A DNA stretch of 41,979 bases from a virus. The notes below the pieces were generated by a model. That model had not been told where the DNA came from, did no database searches, and saw nothing but the letters and a program-made list of their open reading frames with translations. Where the stretch lies: IMG/VR virus record IMGVR_UViG_3300032291_001355, positions 1 to 41,979 of that record. One strand, 5' to 3'. Both the position numbers and the translations under genes were made by a program. Positions 24,702 to 32,308 of the stretch are shown piece by piece (within the stretch, counting starts at the first letter, position 1; every line of letters begins with the position of its first letter).

Positions 24702-24952
24702 AACCCTCCATAAGCTTCAGTTAATTTTCTTGTTGACTCTTTATAACTTTTAACACCTGTAATCTTTTCTGTCTGCGACTCATCTTTAAATAAAGGTGTG
24801 ATTGAAATGTAATGTTTTTTAGATGGCAAATCGCGTATCCATGACAATTCGGTTGGTCTAAATTGTGTAATAGATGACCACACTAAATCACCATTGATAT
24901 TGAATTCTTCTATTGCCCATGCGTAGGGTTGTTGTTTAAGGGTTTCTTGCAT
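24698..24952 (-). CDS. Hypothetical small protein
   Basis: 84 residues. YAWAIEEFNINGDLVWSSITQF and a strand-rich middle suggest a small beta-sheet protein, with a basic C-terminal helix. It overlaps the hydrolase gene by 17 bases at its start, with a GAGAGG-type Shine-Dalgarno inside the hydrolase 3' end. No family recognised. Confidence 0.7.
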   Translation of the reverse strand: MQETLKQQPYAWAIEEFNINGDLVWSSITQFRPTELSWIRDLPSKKHYISITPLFKDESQTEKITGVKSYKESTRKLTEAYGGL

Positions 24953-25322
24953 ATTTACCCTCTCCTTGTTTATAAAATATTAGTTTCGACCATTTGACTA
25001 CTGGTTTTAGATTATACCATGATTTTGGTTTCGTGATAGTGGTATCGTGAAAATGTGTTGCACCATATGAATAGTCTACCTCTAGACGATGTAACACTTT
25101 ATAGGCTAGGTCTTTATACTCTTGTCGAATTACCTGTGGGGGTTTGACATAACCATACCAACTAAATTGTGCAGGTCGTTTCATTTCACGGCATACATTT
25201 TTGTAATCAAAGTCTGCTCGTCTAAACAATACATAACCAACGGCAATTTGACCTTGACGTGGTTCGTGTGCAGACTCCATGTAAATCGTTGTGGCTAGGC
25301 ACATCAATGCTTGGTCTAACAT
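24936..25322 (-). CDS. SleB-type cell-wall hydrolase (endolysin candidate)
   Basis: 128 residues, matching the Hydrolase_2 (SleB/CwlJ) fold: CLATTIYMESAHEPRQGQIAVGY with Glu16 as the likely catalytic acid, then FRRA, VCREMKRPAQFSWYG and YGATHFH. Relatives cleave peptidoglycan, probably as lytic transglycosylases or muramidases. No signal peptide is obvious, so release would need a holin or other export. It is the only lysis-type enzyme in the window and is embedded in the early block, not beside virion genes. AGGAGGTAG precedes the ATG. Confidence 0.88.
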   Translation of the reverse strand: MLDQALMCLATTIYMESAHEPRQGQIAVGYVLFRRADFDYKNVCREMKRPAQFSWYGYVKPPQVIRQEYKDLAYKVLHRLEVDYSYGATHFHDTTITKPKSWYNLKPVVKWSKLIFYKQGEGKYARNP

Positions 25323-25351
25323 AGCTACCTCCTTTTTATGGGAACTGGTTT

Positions 25352-25606
25352 CTATTTTTTTAGAAAGTGAGATTTAGTTTCTTCGAGTGTTTCGTGTTCG
25401 ATGAGTTTGTCTAGATACCATCGGGCTTTCTTCAAGTCCTCGGTTCCGTTTTTGAATTTGTATCTCCAAACATATTTAATTACATTTGCGACACATACTG
25501 CGGCGATACCAAACAAGCCTTTGACAGCTTCTTCAATAGCGTTAATGCACTCAATTTTTCCTTGAGTGTAATGCGATGGGTGATTTACATTATCTTTTTT
25601 ATTCAT
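25352..25606 (-). CDS. DUF3310 family protein
   Basis: 84 residues. VNHPSHYTQGKIECINAIEE at the N terminus and VIKYVWRYKFKNGTEDLKKARWYLDKLIE in the second half are the classical DUF3310 signature, common in phages near nucleotide-metabolism genes. The biochemical role is not established. A GAGGTAGT Shine-Dalgarno lies before the ATG. Confidence 0.92.
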   Translation of the reverse strand: MNKKDNVNHPSHYTQGKIECINAIEEAVKGLFGIAAVCVANVIKYVWRYKFKNGTEDLKKARWYLDKLIEHETLEETKSHFLKK

Positions 25607-25607
25607 A

Positions 25608-25889
25608 CTACCTCCTTATCAGAGTTTCTAATTCCTCTATGTTACTCTCATTTATGACTATTGCCAAGCCACCATTAGAATTTATACGGTCGATGTTGTT
25701 TTTTTGCAACGCAGTTAATACACCTTTACCTGCCTTACATTCTATGGCAATAAATTTACCTTGATGACAGATGATGATATCGGGCACTCCACTTCTGCCA
25801 TATCCTCCTGTCTGTGGGAAAAAATAATAACACCCTAACTTATCTAAAAACTTTTTTATTTTGTTTTTAACTTTTGCTTCGGGTGTCAT
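25608..25889 (-). CDS. VRR-NUC nuclease
   Basis: 93 residues, the usual size of a stand-alone VRR-NUC. Motifs: SGVPDIIICHQGKFIAIECKAGKG with Asp37, Glu50 and Lys52, and Gln62 in the following helix. Stand-alone phage enzymes of this family can cut Holliday junctions or branched DNA, which would suit clearing recombination intermediates before packaging. It overlaps the upstream gene by 23 bases, with AAGGACGAG as Shine-Dalgarno. Confidence 0.9.
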   Translation of the reverse strand: MTPEAKVKNKIKKFLDKLGCYYFFPQTGGYGRSGVPDIIICHQGKFIAIECKAGKGVLTALQKNNIDRINSNGGLAIVINESNIEELETLIRR

Positions 25890-26241
25890 CTCGTCCTTCT
25901 AGTTGATTCATTTCATCTTGGAATACTACGATTGCATACAATGACTCTGATGCACGCCAACCAACGTGGTGCATATCATCTACACGACAAGTATATACGT
26001 CAGATGTATAGATTTCGTTGTCGGGAAATATATACGTGGTTGATACTTTAGCTAGTGTCAATTTACTTTTAAGAAAGCTTGGCAAGGTGTCATCATTAAA
26101 CATTCTTACCAAGCCCTTTGATAAAAATACTTCATAGTTATTATCTTTAACTATGATGGGCACTACATAATAGGGCACCATTTTTACTTTTTCAAGTGGT
26201 CCTAAGTCTGTAACATTTTTTAACCCTGTGTGTTCTAACAT
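25867..26241 (-). CDS. Hypothetical protein
   Basis: 124 residues from MLEHTGLKN. The body is beta-rich (YYVVPIIVKDNNYEVFLSKGLVRMF). The start at 26241 has AGGAG four bases upstream and 17 bases above it lies one of the TTCGAC-W4-GTCGAA palindromes; the longer reading from 26265 would run through the palindrome. No family recognised. Confidence 0.72.
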   Translation of the reverse strand: MLEHTGLKNVTDLGPLEKVKMVPYYVVPIIVKDNNYEVFLSKGLVRMFNDDTLPSFLKSKLTLAKVSTTYIFPDNEIYTSDVYTCRVDDMHHVGWRASESLYAIVVFQDEMNQLEGRDDTRSKS

Positions 26242-26257
26242 ACTTCTCCTGTATTGT

Positions 26258-26273
26258 TTCGACAAATGTCGAA
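26258..26273. repeat. Palindrome copy 1 (TTCGACAAATGTCGAA)
   Basis: First copy of the dispersed 16-bp palindrome. It directly follows the stop codon of the 341-residue gene (minus strand) and precedes the AGGAG of the next gene. Confidence 0.9.
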
Positions 26274-27299
26274 TTAGCCTCGTATTTGTTTTATTGGGTT
26301 ACCTTGCATATCAGTAATCTCTAAACCCCACTTAGCTGATGGATAATTATTATCAAAATCCCAATATGTTTGTCTATTAAACACATCAGCATTACCTTTT
26401 AAATCTTTCCTTAGCTTTGGTAATAATTGTTTAAATATTTGCTTGGGTGGATTTATACTTGAATTATATTTTACAGCCCAATATGCATTACCAATATAGT
26501 ATCCTAACACATAAAAGTATGATGACACAACAGGGTCAACATTCCATAGTTGTCTTGCTTTCTCAATGTGATTTAAATTACTATTATTGAAATATTCGGG
26601 GTCATTTTGTTTTATAGCATCAGTCATATCTGCAATTAATGTATTTTCATCGGTTGAGTTATAAAACATTTTAATCATAGATAATTTATCTACATGTTCT
26701 TTCATAAGTTGATTAGATTTTTTCCTATCGACTACCTTTACATCTATCTTATATCTTGATGACTCATGTAATTCTCCAGTATCTATATTAAATCTCATAC
26801 CTTTAAAGGCAGGGCGTTTTAATTTTCTACGATGTTGTGCATACCTATCAGTAAATATAACCCCACCCGATGAAGCCTCTTGCATGAAGTATGCACTTAT
26901 CCCTAGTTGCTCACTAATAATCATGCGGTCACCTTGTCCCATATATTCACATATAATCTCAATAGTATTATCATCTCTTACGATACCGAAGGGAGCATGT
27001 TTAATAAGCCACTTAGACATATATGGTATACCCTCTGGACTTTCATTGTAGAAATACTTATCACGTTGACGTTTATTTAGTGAGTATGCAAATTGTTCAA
27101 ACTCTGCCATACTATACTTTTCCTCTTCACTTCCCCAACCGTAATGCACATTGAATTGAATTTTACCGTTGACTTCGACAGGTATAAAATATTTATGTCT
27201 ATGATTTCTGTATGCGTAGGGATATTCGTTTGTATTTCTATATGGTGGTGCATTTTGATACAACCAAGTTAATTGCTGATAGTTAATACTTCCTGCCAT
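26274..27299 (-). CDS. Hypothetical 341-residue protein
   Basis: 341 residues with many aromatic residues: ANxYPYAYRNHRHKYF-like start, FNVHYGWGSEEEKYSMAEF, a mixed middle, a basic helical part (KVVDRKKSNQLMKEHVDKL) and YFYVLGYYIGNAYWAVKY. No catalytic motif recognised. GAGGAG lies before the ATG. Its stop codon is fused to palindrome copy 1, and copy 2 lies just upstream of its start, so the gene is bracketed by the element. Confidence 0.78.
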   Translation of the reverse strand: MAGSINYQQLTWLYQNAPPYRNTNEYPYAYRNHRHKYFIPVEVNGKIQFNVHYGWGSEEEKYSMAEFEQFAYSLNKRQRDKYFYNESPEGIPYMSKWLIKHAPFGIVRDDNTIEIICEYMGQGDRMIISEQLGISAYFMQEASSGGVIFTDRYAQHRRKLKRPAFKGMRFNIDTGELHESSRYKIDVKVVDRKKSNQLMKEHVDKLSMIKMFYNSTDENTLIADMTDAIKQNDPEYFNNSNLNHIEKARQLWNVDPVVSSYFYVLGYYIGNAYWAVKYNSSINPPKQIFKQLLPKLRKDLKGNADVFNRQTYWDFDNNYPSAKWGLEITDMQGNPIKQIRG

Positions 27300-27318
27300 G
27301 ATACTCTCCTCTAGTTAT

Positions 27319-27334
27319 TTCGACATATGTCGAA
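27319..27334. repeat. Palindrome copy 2 (TTCGACATATGTCGAA)
   Basis: Exact 16-bp palindrome in the gap between two minus-strand genes, about 20 bases above the ATG at 27299. Confidence 0.92.
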
Positions 27335-27354
27335 TTGTTAATTATATTTATTTC

Positions 27355-27645
27355 TTACCTCTCTGCTTGTTGATATGCATACTCTATTTTTATATCAGTT
27401 AATAGTTTCTCTAGCTGTTCCTTTGATTTTTTAAATCGTCTAGCATAGTGCCAATTAATACGATGTGACTCCTTACTTTTAATATCTAATTGCCATGCTA
27501 GTTTATTTAATTGTTCCAAAATTGCACCTCGTTCCCTTGCTTCATTTAGTGTTGTTCCCACTTTAACCACCTCTCTAATATGATTATTCACCGTTCCCAT
27601 TTTGTAACCAAAGAATATCTTATCCTTAACTCTCATCTTAGGCAT
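27355..27645 (-). CDS. Hypothetical basic helical protein
   Basis: 96 residues, mostly helical and basic (HYARRFKKSKEQLEKLLTDIK). No known family. GGAG lies seven bases before the ATG; the start overlaps the end of the acidic protein upstream by eight bases. Given its charge and that of its acidic neighbour, the two could form a complex (inference). Confidence 0.7.
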   Translation of the reverse strand: MPKMRVKDKIFFGYKMGTVNNHIREVVKVGTTLNEARERGAILEQLNKLAWQLDIKSKESHRINWHYARRFKKSKEQLEKLLTDIKIEYAYQQAER

Positions 27646-27946
27646 CTGCTAACTCCATAGTAAGTTCTACTACTCTTGCATTGACTTCATCAGACGTAGC
27701 CTTATTCATATAGAAGTCTATATCCTCATGAGTTACGGTTGATTTTTGTTTTCTTAAACACCATATTCTCTTTTTCATTAACTCATCATCTATGAATTCC
27801 TCTATCATAGCCATCTCCATAAGTTGTTTAAACATAGCACTACTCGCTTGCCTAATCTTTTCTTCAATGTGTTCATGGTTGATATCATCAATATCAAAAT
27901 CTATATCTATATCTATATCATCGTCTTCATTATAAATCGTTGACAT
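27638..27946 (-). CDS. Hypothetical acidic protein
   Basis: 102 residues. An extreme acidic, alternating stretch near the N terminus (DDDIDIDIDFDIDD, residues 8-21) is coded by a GATATA hexamer repeat; a helical remainder follows. GGAG precedes the ATG. The alternating Asp/Ile pattern would make a beta strand with one acidic face, or a DNA-mimic patch. No family recognised. Confidence 0.7.
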   Translation of the reverse strand: MSTIYNEDDDIDIDIDFDIDDINHEHIEEKIRQASSAMFKQLMEMAMIEEFIDDELMKKRIWCLRKQKSTVTHEDIDFYMNKATSDEVNARVVELTMELADA

Positions 27947-28145
27947 CTAGTTCTCCTTAATTGGTGGGGTGTAGCTTAGGTTTCGATATTCAAGCTACTT
28001 TAAACTTTTACGAGTCTTTCTATTCCACTACCTTAAGTTTCCTCAAGGCTATATGTTTAGAGGCTGTTATTTAACATATCATTTAAAGCTAATTATGCAC
28101 TCACCTCAAAGGTGGCCATTAGCCGACACACAGTTCCCCATTGAC
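27947..28145 (-). other. 199-bp leader/intergenic region with possible structured RNA
   Basis: No convincing gene. On the minus strand it contains GTAGCTT-N14-AAGCTAC (27971-27998) and a small CACCT-TTG-AGGTG hairpin near 28105. An 18-codon frame (28093-28149) opens with an ATGA overlap to the previous stop but has no Shine-Dalgarno. Could be an untranslated leader of the acidic-protein gene. Confidence 0.4.
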
Positions 28146-28346
28146 TCATTTTACTGTTTTAAATACTTTTATTAATCTAAATCTTTTCAGTAAATTATTT
28201 AATTTTCTATCACTAAGTAGTTCTCTTTTTGCATAGAGTCTTGCTAACCTAGTATTTTCATAATTATTATAGTTTTCATAATCATCATAAGGTCTATACT
28301 TGTATTTAATTTCATCTATTTCTTTTAACTTTTCTTCCCTAGTCAT
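28146..28346 (-). CDS. Hypothetical small charged protein
   Basis: 66 residues, Tyr/Asn-rich in the middle (YRPYDDYENYNNYENTRLAR) and basic at the end (NNLLKRFRLIKVFKTVK). The ATG overlaps the end of the VWA gene by eight bases, with a weak AAGG Shine-Dalgarno. No family recognised; probably produced with the MoxR-VWA module. Confidence 0.68.
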   Translation of the reverse strand: MTREEKLKEIDEIKYKYRPYDDYENYNNYENTRLARLYAKRELLSDRKLNNLLKRFRLIKVFKTVK

Positions 28347-29505
28347 CTTTCTTAACTACCTTGCCACTTGGTGGTTCAAAACTTCTGTTCTGCGTGACTA
28401 ACCACAATGTTGGCGTGGTGATGTCCCACTTGATATCTGACTCGACATAGCCATCTGTAAAGACTAATACACCCTCTGCGTTAAGTTTATGTTGATTAAT
28501 ATATTCAGCGACACAGGATACATGAGTGCCACCCCCACCCTCGGGTTTAAGTAGCGATGCGATGTTAGTATAATTATCATCAAACGTTTGCATAGCATGG
28601 ACTTCGGTATCCCACCACAAAACACGCACACGTGCAGGGTTAACTGATTCACAAATCGAAGCCAGTTCTGATGCAAACTCTGTAAGTTCTGCACCACCGA
28701 TTGAACCCGATGTATCGATTGCTACTATGAGTTCGCCGACCGTTTCGTTTTCAAGGCTTGGCATGTAGATATCATTAGCCATAAGTCGTTTGTTAAACCT
28801 ACGCCATGTATATTCCTCTGAACCTCTCGATGCCGATGTTACGAAATCACGTAAGACCTCTCGCCAATTAACCTTAGGCTCAAGTAAGTCCGATATCTGA
28901 CGTGGTATCTTAGCACCCATACGACCTGCGAGTATGCCACCTTCTCGTAACGCCCTATCAATCTTGCCTGCTTGTTCAGCGACTTGTTCTGTTGTCATCT
29001 GTTTAGCATTACCAAAGTCATGTTCATCTAAAGGCTTCATAGATTCGACATTTGTCGAACTGTCCTTGTTGTTTTGTTCTTTCTTTAAATATTCATACAC
29101 CTCACGCACAGACCAATTATGAAATTGTTTATCATACAATGCACCTGTCGGTAGCTTACAAATATTTTTATCTGTAAAGTTCATAATAATATCATTCACA
29201 ACATAATCTGCTGACACGTTGGTTAGATGTGGATTATCTTTAAACTCTCTAATAAAGCGTTGCATATGTTTCAATGCTACATGTAAGTTCTCATGCATTA
29301 CAATGCCTCTGAGTTCCTCATCACTTAACTTGGATATAAACTCTCTACTATATCGTTTGTTAAAGCCATCGGTGTATGCCGTAAAGTTCTCATCATCAAC
29401 ACTACTTTTACCCATGAGTATAACCCCCGAATACAACGCAGTTTCGGGGTGTTTAAGTAGTGCGACATGAGCCTTCTTGAGTCTTGTTTCTTGACTTGTC
29501 GCCAT
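28339..29505 (-). CDS. DUF2201-like metallopeptidase + VWA protein
   Basis: 388 residues. The N-terminal domain has a zincin-like MHENLHVALKH (His71, Glu72, His75). The C-terminal domain has VGELIVAIDTSGSIGG, a complete MIDAS DxSxS (264-268), and VLWWDTEVHAM plus VLVFTDGYVES. This is the DUF2201 arrangement. VWA proteins paired with MoxR ATPases act as chaperone-like partners in metal insertion or complex remodelling. The ATPase lies directly upstream (12-base gap). Palindrome copy 3 lies within it and codes for Ser-Thr-Asn-Val-Glu at 150-154. Confidence 0.88.
   Translation of the reverse strand: MATSQETRLKKAHVALLKHPETALYSGVILMGKSSVDDENFTAYTDGFNKRYSREFISKLSDEELRGIVMHENLHVALKHMQRFIREFKDNPHLTNVSADYVVNDIIMNFTDKNICKLPTGALYDKQFHNWSVREVYEYLKKEQNNKDSSTNVESMKPLDEHDFGNAKQMTTEQVAEQAGKIDRALREGGILAGRMGAKIPRQISDLLEPKVNWREVLRDFVTSASRGSEEYTWRRFNKRLMANDIYMPSLENETVGELIVAIDTSGSIGGAELTEFASELASICESVNPARVRVLWWDTEVHAMQTFDDNYTNIASLLKPEGGGGTHVSCVAEYINQHKLNAEGVLVFTDGYVESDIKWDITTPTLWLVTQNRSFEPPSGKVVKKDD
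29044..29059. repeat. Palindrome copy 3 (TTCGACATTTGTCGAA), inside a gene
   Basis: Lies within the VWA gene and reads in frame as Ser-Thr-Asn-Val-Glu, in a charged linker between its two domains. Confidence 0.9.
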
Positions 29506-29517
29506 GTCTATCTCCTA

Positions 29518-30591
29518 TTAAAATAATTCGTGATTCTCTGTAGCCCACTTAGCAATCTCAGCGTTACTTCTTGCTAGCTTCACACCATTCTTACTACGCA
29601 CCATCATGGTAAAGAATACTGCTTGAAGTTCGCTACTCTCAATACGTTTTACAAACTGCATAAACTTACTGAGTTCGTCTTGTGTCGATAGACTATCCAC
29701 TGCTTGGAACATAAGCATGAGTTTCGCTGCCGTATCTTCGGGCATTGTTATCGTGGTTGGTTTATCTAATATCTCAATAAACTTAGGTAATGTTTTCTCT
29801 AGCCTTAGGAACGCTGACATATCAGCACTAGCACTTGCACCGATAGTCCCTGCTAATGCACACATGGTTGCATTGTCACCTAGTCTGCTTTGCATATCGA
29901 CAATGATAGATGACTTAGCAAGTGAACGTGGTGAACAGAACGATAGATTAGTTTTACTTGGTTGAAAGATATATGGGTTATCCTCTTGACCACCATCGGT
30001 ATAACTATTCAAACATCGTGGGAACATATACACCCATGCTCTGATTAAAGGATTGATTGAATTATCAGTCGCCCACTTGAGCCATGTATCGACATCGGGC
30101 TTTTGCATCTTCAATAGACATACACGATTACCTGCATGGGCTAACATACTATCACCCACACCATCGCTTGCATTGTTTGACGTTGCAAACACAATACTAC
30201 CTTTAGGCAACTCGGTATCGCCTACACTTCTCTCTAGCATGAGCCTTGTGAATATCACTTGTAATAACTTAGGCGACTTCATAAACTCATCAAGTAAGAT
30301 AACCTTAGGCTTAGGGCTATCTAGTTTAAACAAACTACCGACATATGTTTCTAACGATTTACTAGCGTGGTTAGGAATAGTCATCGCTATGTCTGACATA
30401 TCTTTGACAGGGCAATCGACATATATGTAATCATATGTATCACCTAAATCTTCCTTAATCATTTTGAGTAATGATGTCTTACCACAACCTGGTTCTGATT
30501 GAATGACAGGCGTTATTGATTGACCTATCGCAGGAATTAACTTTCTTAGTTCATCGATTGTTACACTTGCTATGTTATTAATTGTTGCCAT
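29518..30591 (-). CDS. MoxR-type AAA+ ATPase
   Basis: 357 residues. Walker A EPGCGKTS (33-40), Walker B VILLDEFMKSP (about 97-107), sensor 1 IVFATSNNASDG (about 133-144) and an arginine-finger region near RVCLLKM. It lacks a helicase C-terminal domain, which fits MoxR/RavA/CbbQ-like remodellers. With the VWA protein downstream and the 304-residue gene upstream it forms a three-gene module. The target in phage infection is unknown. GAGAGGATAG precedes the ATG, which overlaps the previous gene by 14 bases. Confidence 0.9.
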   Translation of the reverse strand: MATINNIASVTIDELRKLIPAIGQSITPVIQSEPGCGKTSLLKMIKEDLGDTYDYIYVDCPVKDMSDIAMTIPNHASKSLETYVGSLFKLDSPKPKVILLDEFMKSPKLLQVIFTRLMLERSVGDTELPKGSIVFATSNNASDGVGDSMLAHAGNRVCLLKMQKPDVDTWLKWATDNSINPLIRAWVYMFPRCLNSYTDGGQEDNPYIFQPSKTNLSFCSPRSLAKSSIIVDMQSRLGDNATMCALAGTIGASASADMSAFLRLEKTLPKFIEILDKPTTITMPEDTAAKLMLMFQAVDSLSTQDELSKFMQFVKRIESSELQAVFFTMMVRSKNGVKLARSNAEIAKWATENHELF

Positions 30592-30766
30592 GATTACTAT
30601 CCTCTCTGTTTAGTTTGTCATTAATAAATTTTGTTGCTATTGCTCTTTTTTCTGTATCTGACATTCTCTCAAATATCTTTTTCATACGTTGTTCCCACAT
30701 AAAATCTTTAGTTATCTTACATAGGTATCCACAACCAAACCATATTGCAAAAGTAATCCACTCCAT
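30578..30766 (-). CDS. Small membrane protein in the MoxR operon
   Basis: 62 residues. WITFAIWFGCGYLCKITK (about 3-20) is a short hydrophobic N-terminal segment, followed by a charged helix (MWEQRMKKIFERMSDTEKRAIATKF). AAGGAGAG lies before the ATG, and palindrome copy 4 overlaps the first part of that site. It overlaps the MoxR gene start by 14 bases, suggesting translational coupling. Could tether the module to the membrane; no family recognised. Confidence 0.72.
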   Translation of the reverse strand: MEWITFAIWFGCGYLCKITKDFMWEQRMKKIFERMSDTEKRAIATKFINDKLNREDSNHGNN

Positions 30767-30777
30767 ACTGCTCTCCT

Positions 30778-30793
30778 TTCGACATATGTCGAA
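30778..30793. repeat. Palindrome copy 4 (TTCGACATATGTCGAA)
   Basis: Follows directly on the TAA of the 304-residue gene (minus strand) and runs straight into AAGGAGAG, the next Shine-Dalgarno. Confidence 0.92.
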
Positions 30794-31708
30794 TTAAAGT
30801 TTAAATTTAGATAAGATGTCATCAACGTTGTTCTTAACCTTTTCTCTGACAGCATCACTCTCTCTGATTGTATCTATATCTACACCATTCAAGGCATACT
30901 CTAACTTGGTTACTGCGTCAGTCAAGCGATTGGTTATCTCATTGTTTACTGGTTTAAATGCTTTAAATGTTGCACATAACTCTTTAGCTTTTTCGATTGT
31001 GGTATCATATATTTTGCGTTTCTTCGTCTTAACTTCGCCTGTGTTTGCATCGGTAGTTTCCGACACTCCACAACAATGGCTGATACTTTCCATGACATCA
31101 GTAAGCCTGTCCACTTGTTCCGATACGACATGATTGATAATCTCCTCTGCTTGTTTGGTGTATTGGTCTTTTAAATCATTAGCGATGTCATTAGATATAT
31201 TACATCGCCAGTCATGACTCGGCACTTCTGCGACATACAACTTGATACCAAATTTATTTCTAACTTCCATAGCATCGGGGTAATCATCTTTGTTAAACAT
31301 ATCACCTGCTTTGAAAGCCATGTTACTTACGATAGATTGGTAATTGTTTATGAAGTCATCTAGATATTTATTAAACGTTAGTTCGTGGTCATTAAACTCA
31401 TTCTTAAACTTTTCTAGATTGATAACAGGAAGTAAGTCTTGGCTATTGTTCCAACGATACGTGGAACGTTTTAACCAGTTATATATAGTCTGTCTATAAT
31501 TACTTACACGTTTGTGAAATAAGTCATCTGCTAAAAGGTTCTTCACAAATCTGCCTGCACTTGAGTCTGCTTTTTTAGCATGAGTAACTTCGTCTGATAT
31601 AGTTCTGTCTTGCTTTGTTGCTGACCATACATTGACATCAACTGATACTAATACTGCTGACGTTGCCAATGATATGATATGGTTCGGTTGTTGCATTTGA
31701 TACTCCAT
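30794..31708 (-). CDS. DUF3150-like helical protein of the MoxR module (tentative)
   Basis: 304 residues, mostly helical. SAVLVSVDVNVWSATKQDRTISDEV near the N terminus and the long charged helices resemble DUF3150-type proteins that I recall beside phage MoxR/VWA genes; the family name is tentative. CCG at about 215 and TKKRKIYDTTIEK follow. GAGGAG precedes the ATG. It is the first gene after the promoter at 31792-31820 and its leader contains palindrome copy 5. Confidence 0.7.
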   Translation of the reverse strand: MEYQMQQPNHIISLATSAVLVSVDVNVWSATKQDRTISDEVTHAKKADSSAGRFVKNLLADDLFHKRVSNYRQTIYNWLKRSTYRWNNSQDLLPVINLEKFKNEFNDHELTFNKYLDDFINNYQSIVSNMAFKAGDMFNKDDYPDAMEVRNKFGIKLYVAEVPSHDWRCNISNDIANDLKDQYTKQAEEIINHVVSEQVDRLTDVMESISHCCGVSETTDANTGEVKTKKRKIYDTTIEKAKELCATFKAFKPVNNEITNRLTDAVTKLEYALNGVDIDTIRESDAVREKVKNNVDDILSKFKL

Positions 31709-31729
31709 GTTGCTCTCCTCTTTATTGAG

Positions 31730-31745
31730 TTCGACATATGTCGAA
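31730..31745. repeat. Palindrome copy 5 (TTCGACATATGTCGAA)
   Basis: In the leader between the promoter at 31792-31820 and the start of the 304-residue gene, about 40 bases below the predicted transcript start. ACGTGG follows immediately (31746-31751). Confidence 0.92.
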
Positions 31746-31791
31746 ACGTGGTTTTACTACTGAATAGCCCTTTCCCATTGTCTAATATACT

Positions 31792-31820
31792 ATTATACCA
31801 TACATTATAACAAAAGTCAA
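31792..31820 (-). promoter_or_regulatory. Strong sigma70 promoter, leftward
   Basis: On the minus strand TTGACT (31820-31815), a 17-base spacer and TATAAT (31797-31792) preceded by TGG, an extended -10. Fourteen bases around the -10 (TGGTATAATAGTAT) are identical to those of the promoter at 34334-34362. It would drive the MoxR module. Transcription from further upstream genes could also read through. Confidence 0.78.
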
Positions 31821-31861
31821 GCCTCGCCTATGAGTATCTTAACTGATACACCATATAAAAA

Positions 31862-32308
31862 TTAAACTTCAAACTCAATACCTCTTGCGGGATATAGCAA
31901 ACTATAGCCATCATCGCCACCATACTTTGTATCTATATCTTCTGTTTCTTCTCCGATACGCACAAAACCATAGCTTATGGATAGACCTTCTAGCTTATCA
32001 TCTTCCTGTTGAGCCGTGATATATTCCTCTGCTAGTTCTAATAACTTTTCGTGGCATTGAACGTCATCATAATCGTCATACCATTTCCAATCACTCGCAT
32101 AGAATTTTAACAGCATAGATGTTTCTTGCACTTCTAACTCATCATGTTCAAAACAAAGTTTAGTGTCCTCTCTAGACTTGGCTTCAGCTAAGAATGTATT
32201 AAACATATCCCGACCTGTGAGTAGCCTTTGGTTATCGGGAACTTCATTTCTGTATCTTAAATCTTCATTGAAGGCTATGGCATAGCCTACTTCACTTCGA
32301 TAGCCCAT
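31862..32308 (-). CDS. Conserved phage hypothetical (MGYRSEV type)
   Basis: 148 residues. MGYRSEVGYAIAFNED is an opening common to a family of phage proteins of unknown function; the rest is acidic with WKWYDDYDDVQCHEKLLEL and a beta-like C terminus. AAGGTAGG precedes the ATG. It ends at the edge of the promoter-containing gap at 31709-31861, so it closes the operon that starts at 34232. Confidence 0.8.
   Translation of the reverse strand: MGYRSEVGYAIAFNEDLRYRNEVPDNQRLLTGRDMFNTFLAEAKSREDTKLCFEHDELEVQETSMLLKFYASDWKWYDDYDDVQCHEKLLELAEEYITAQQEDDKLEGLSISYGFVRIGEETEDIDTKYGGDDGYSLLYPARGIEFEV

Noticed and set aside
27947-28145. tRNA or known riboswitch
   Set aside because: No cloverleaf could be drawn and no known riboswitch core was recognised; only short hairpins are visible.
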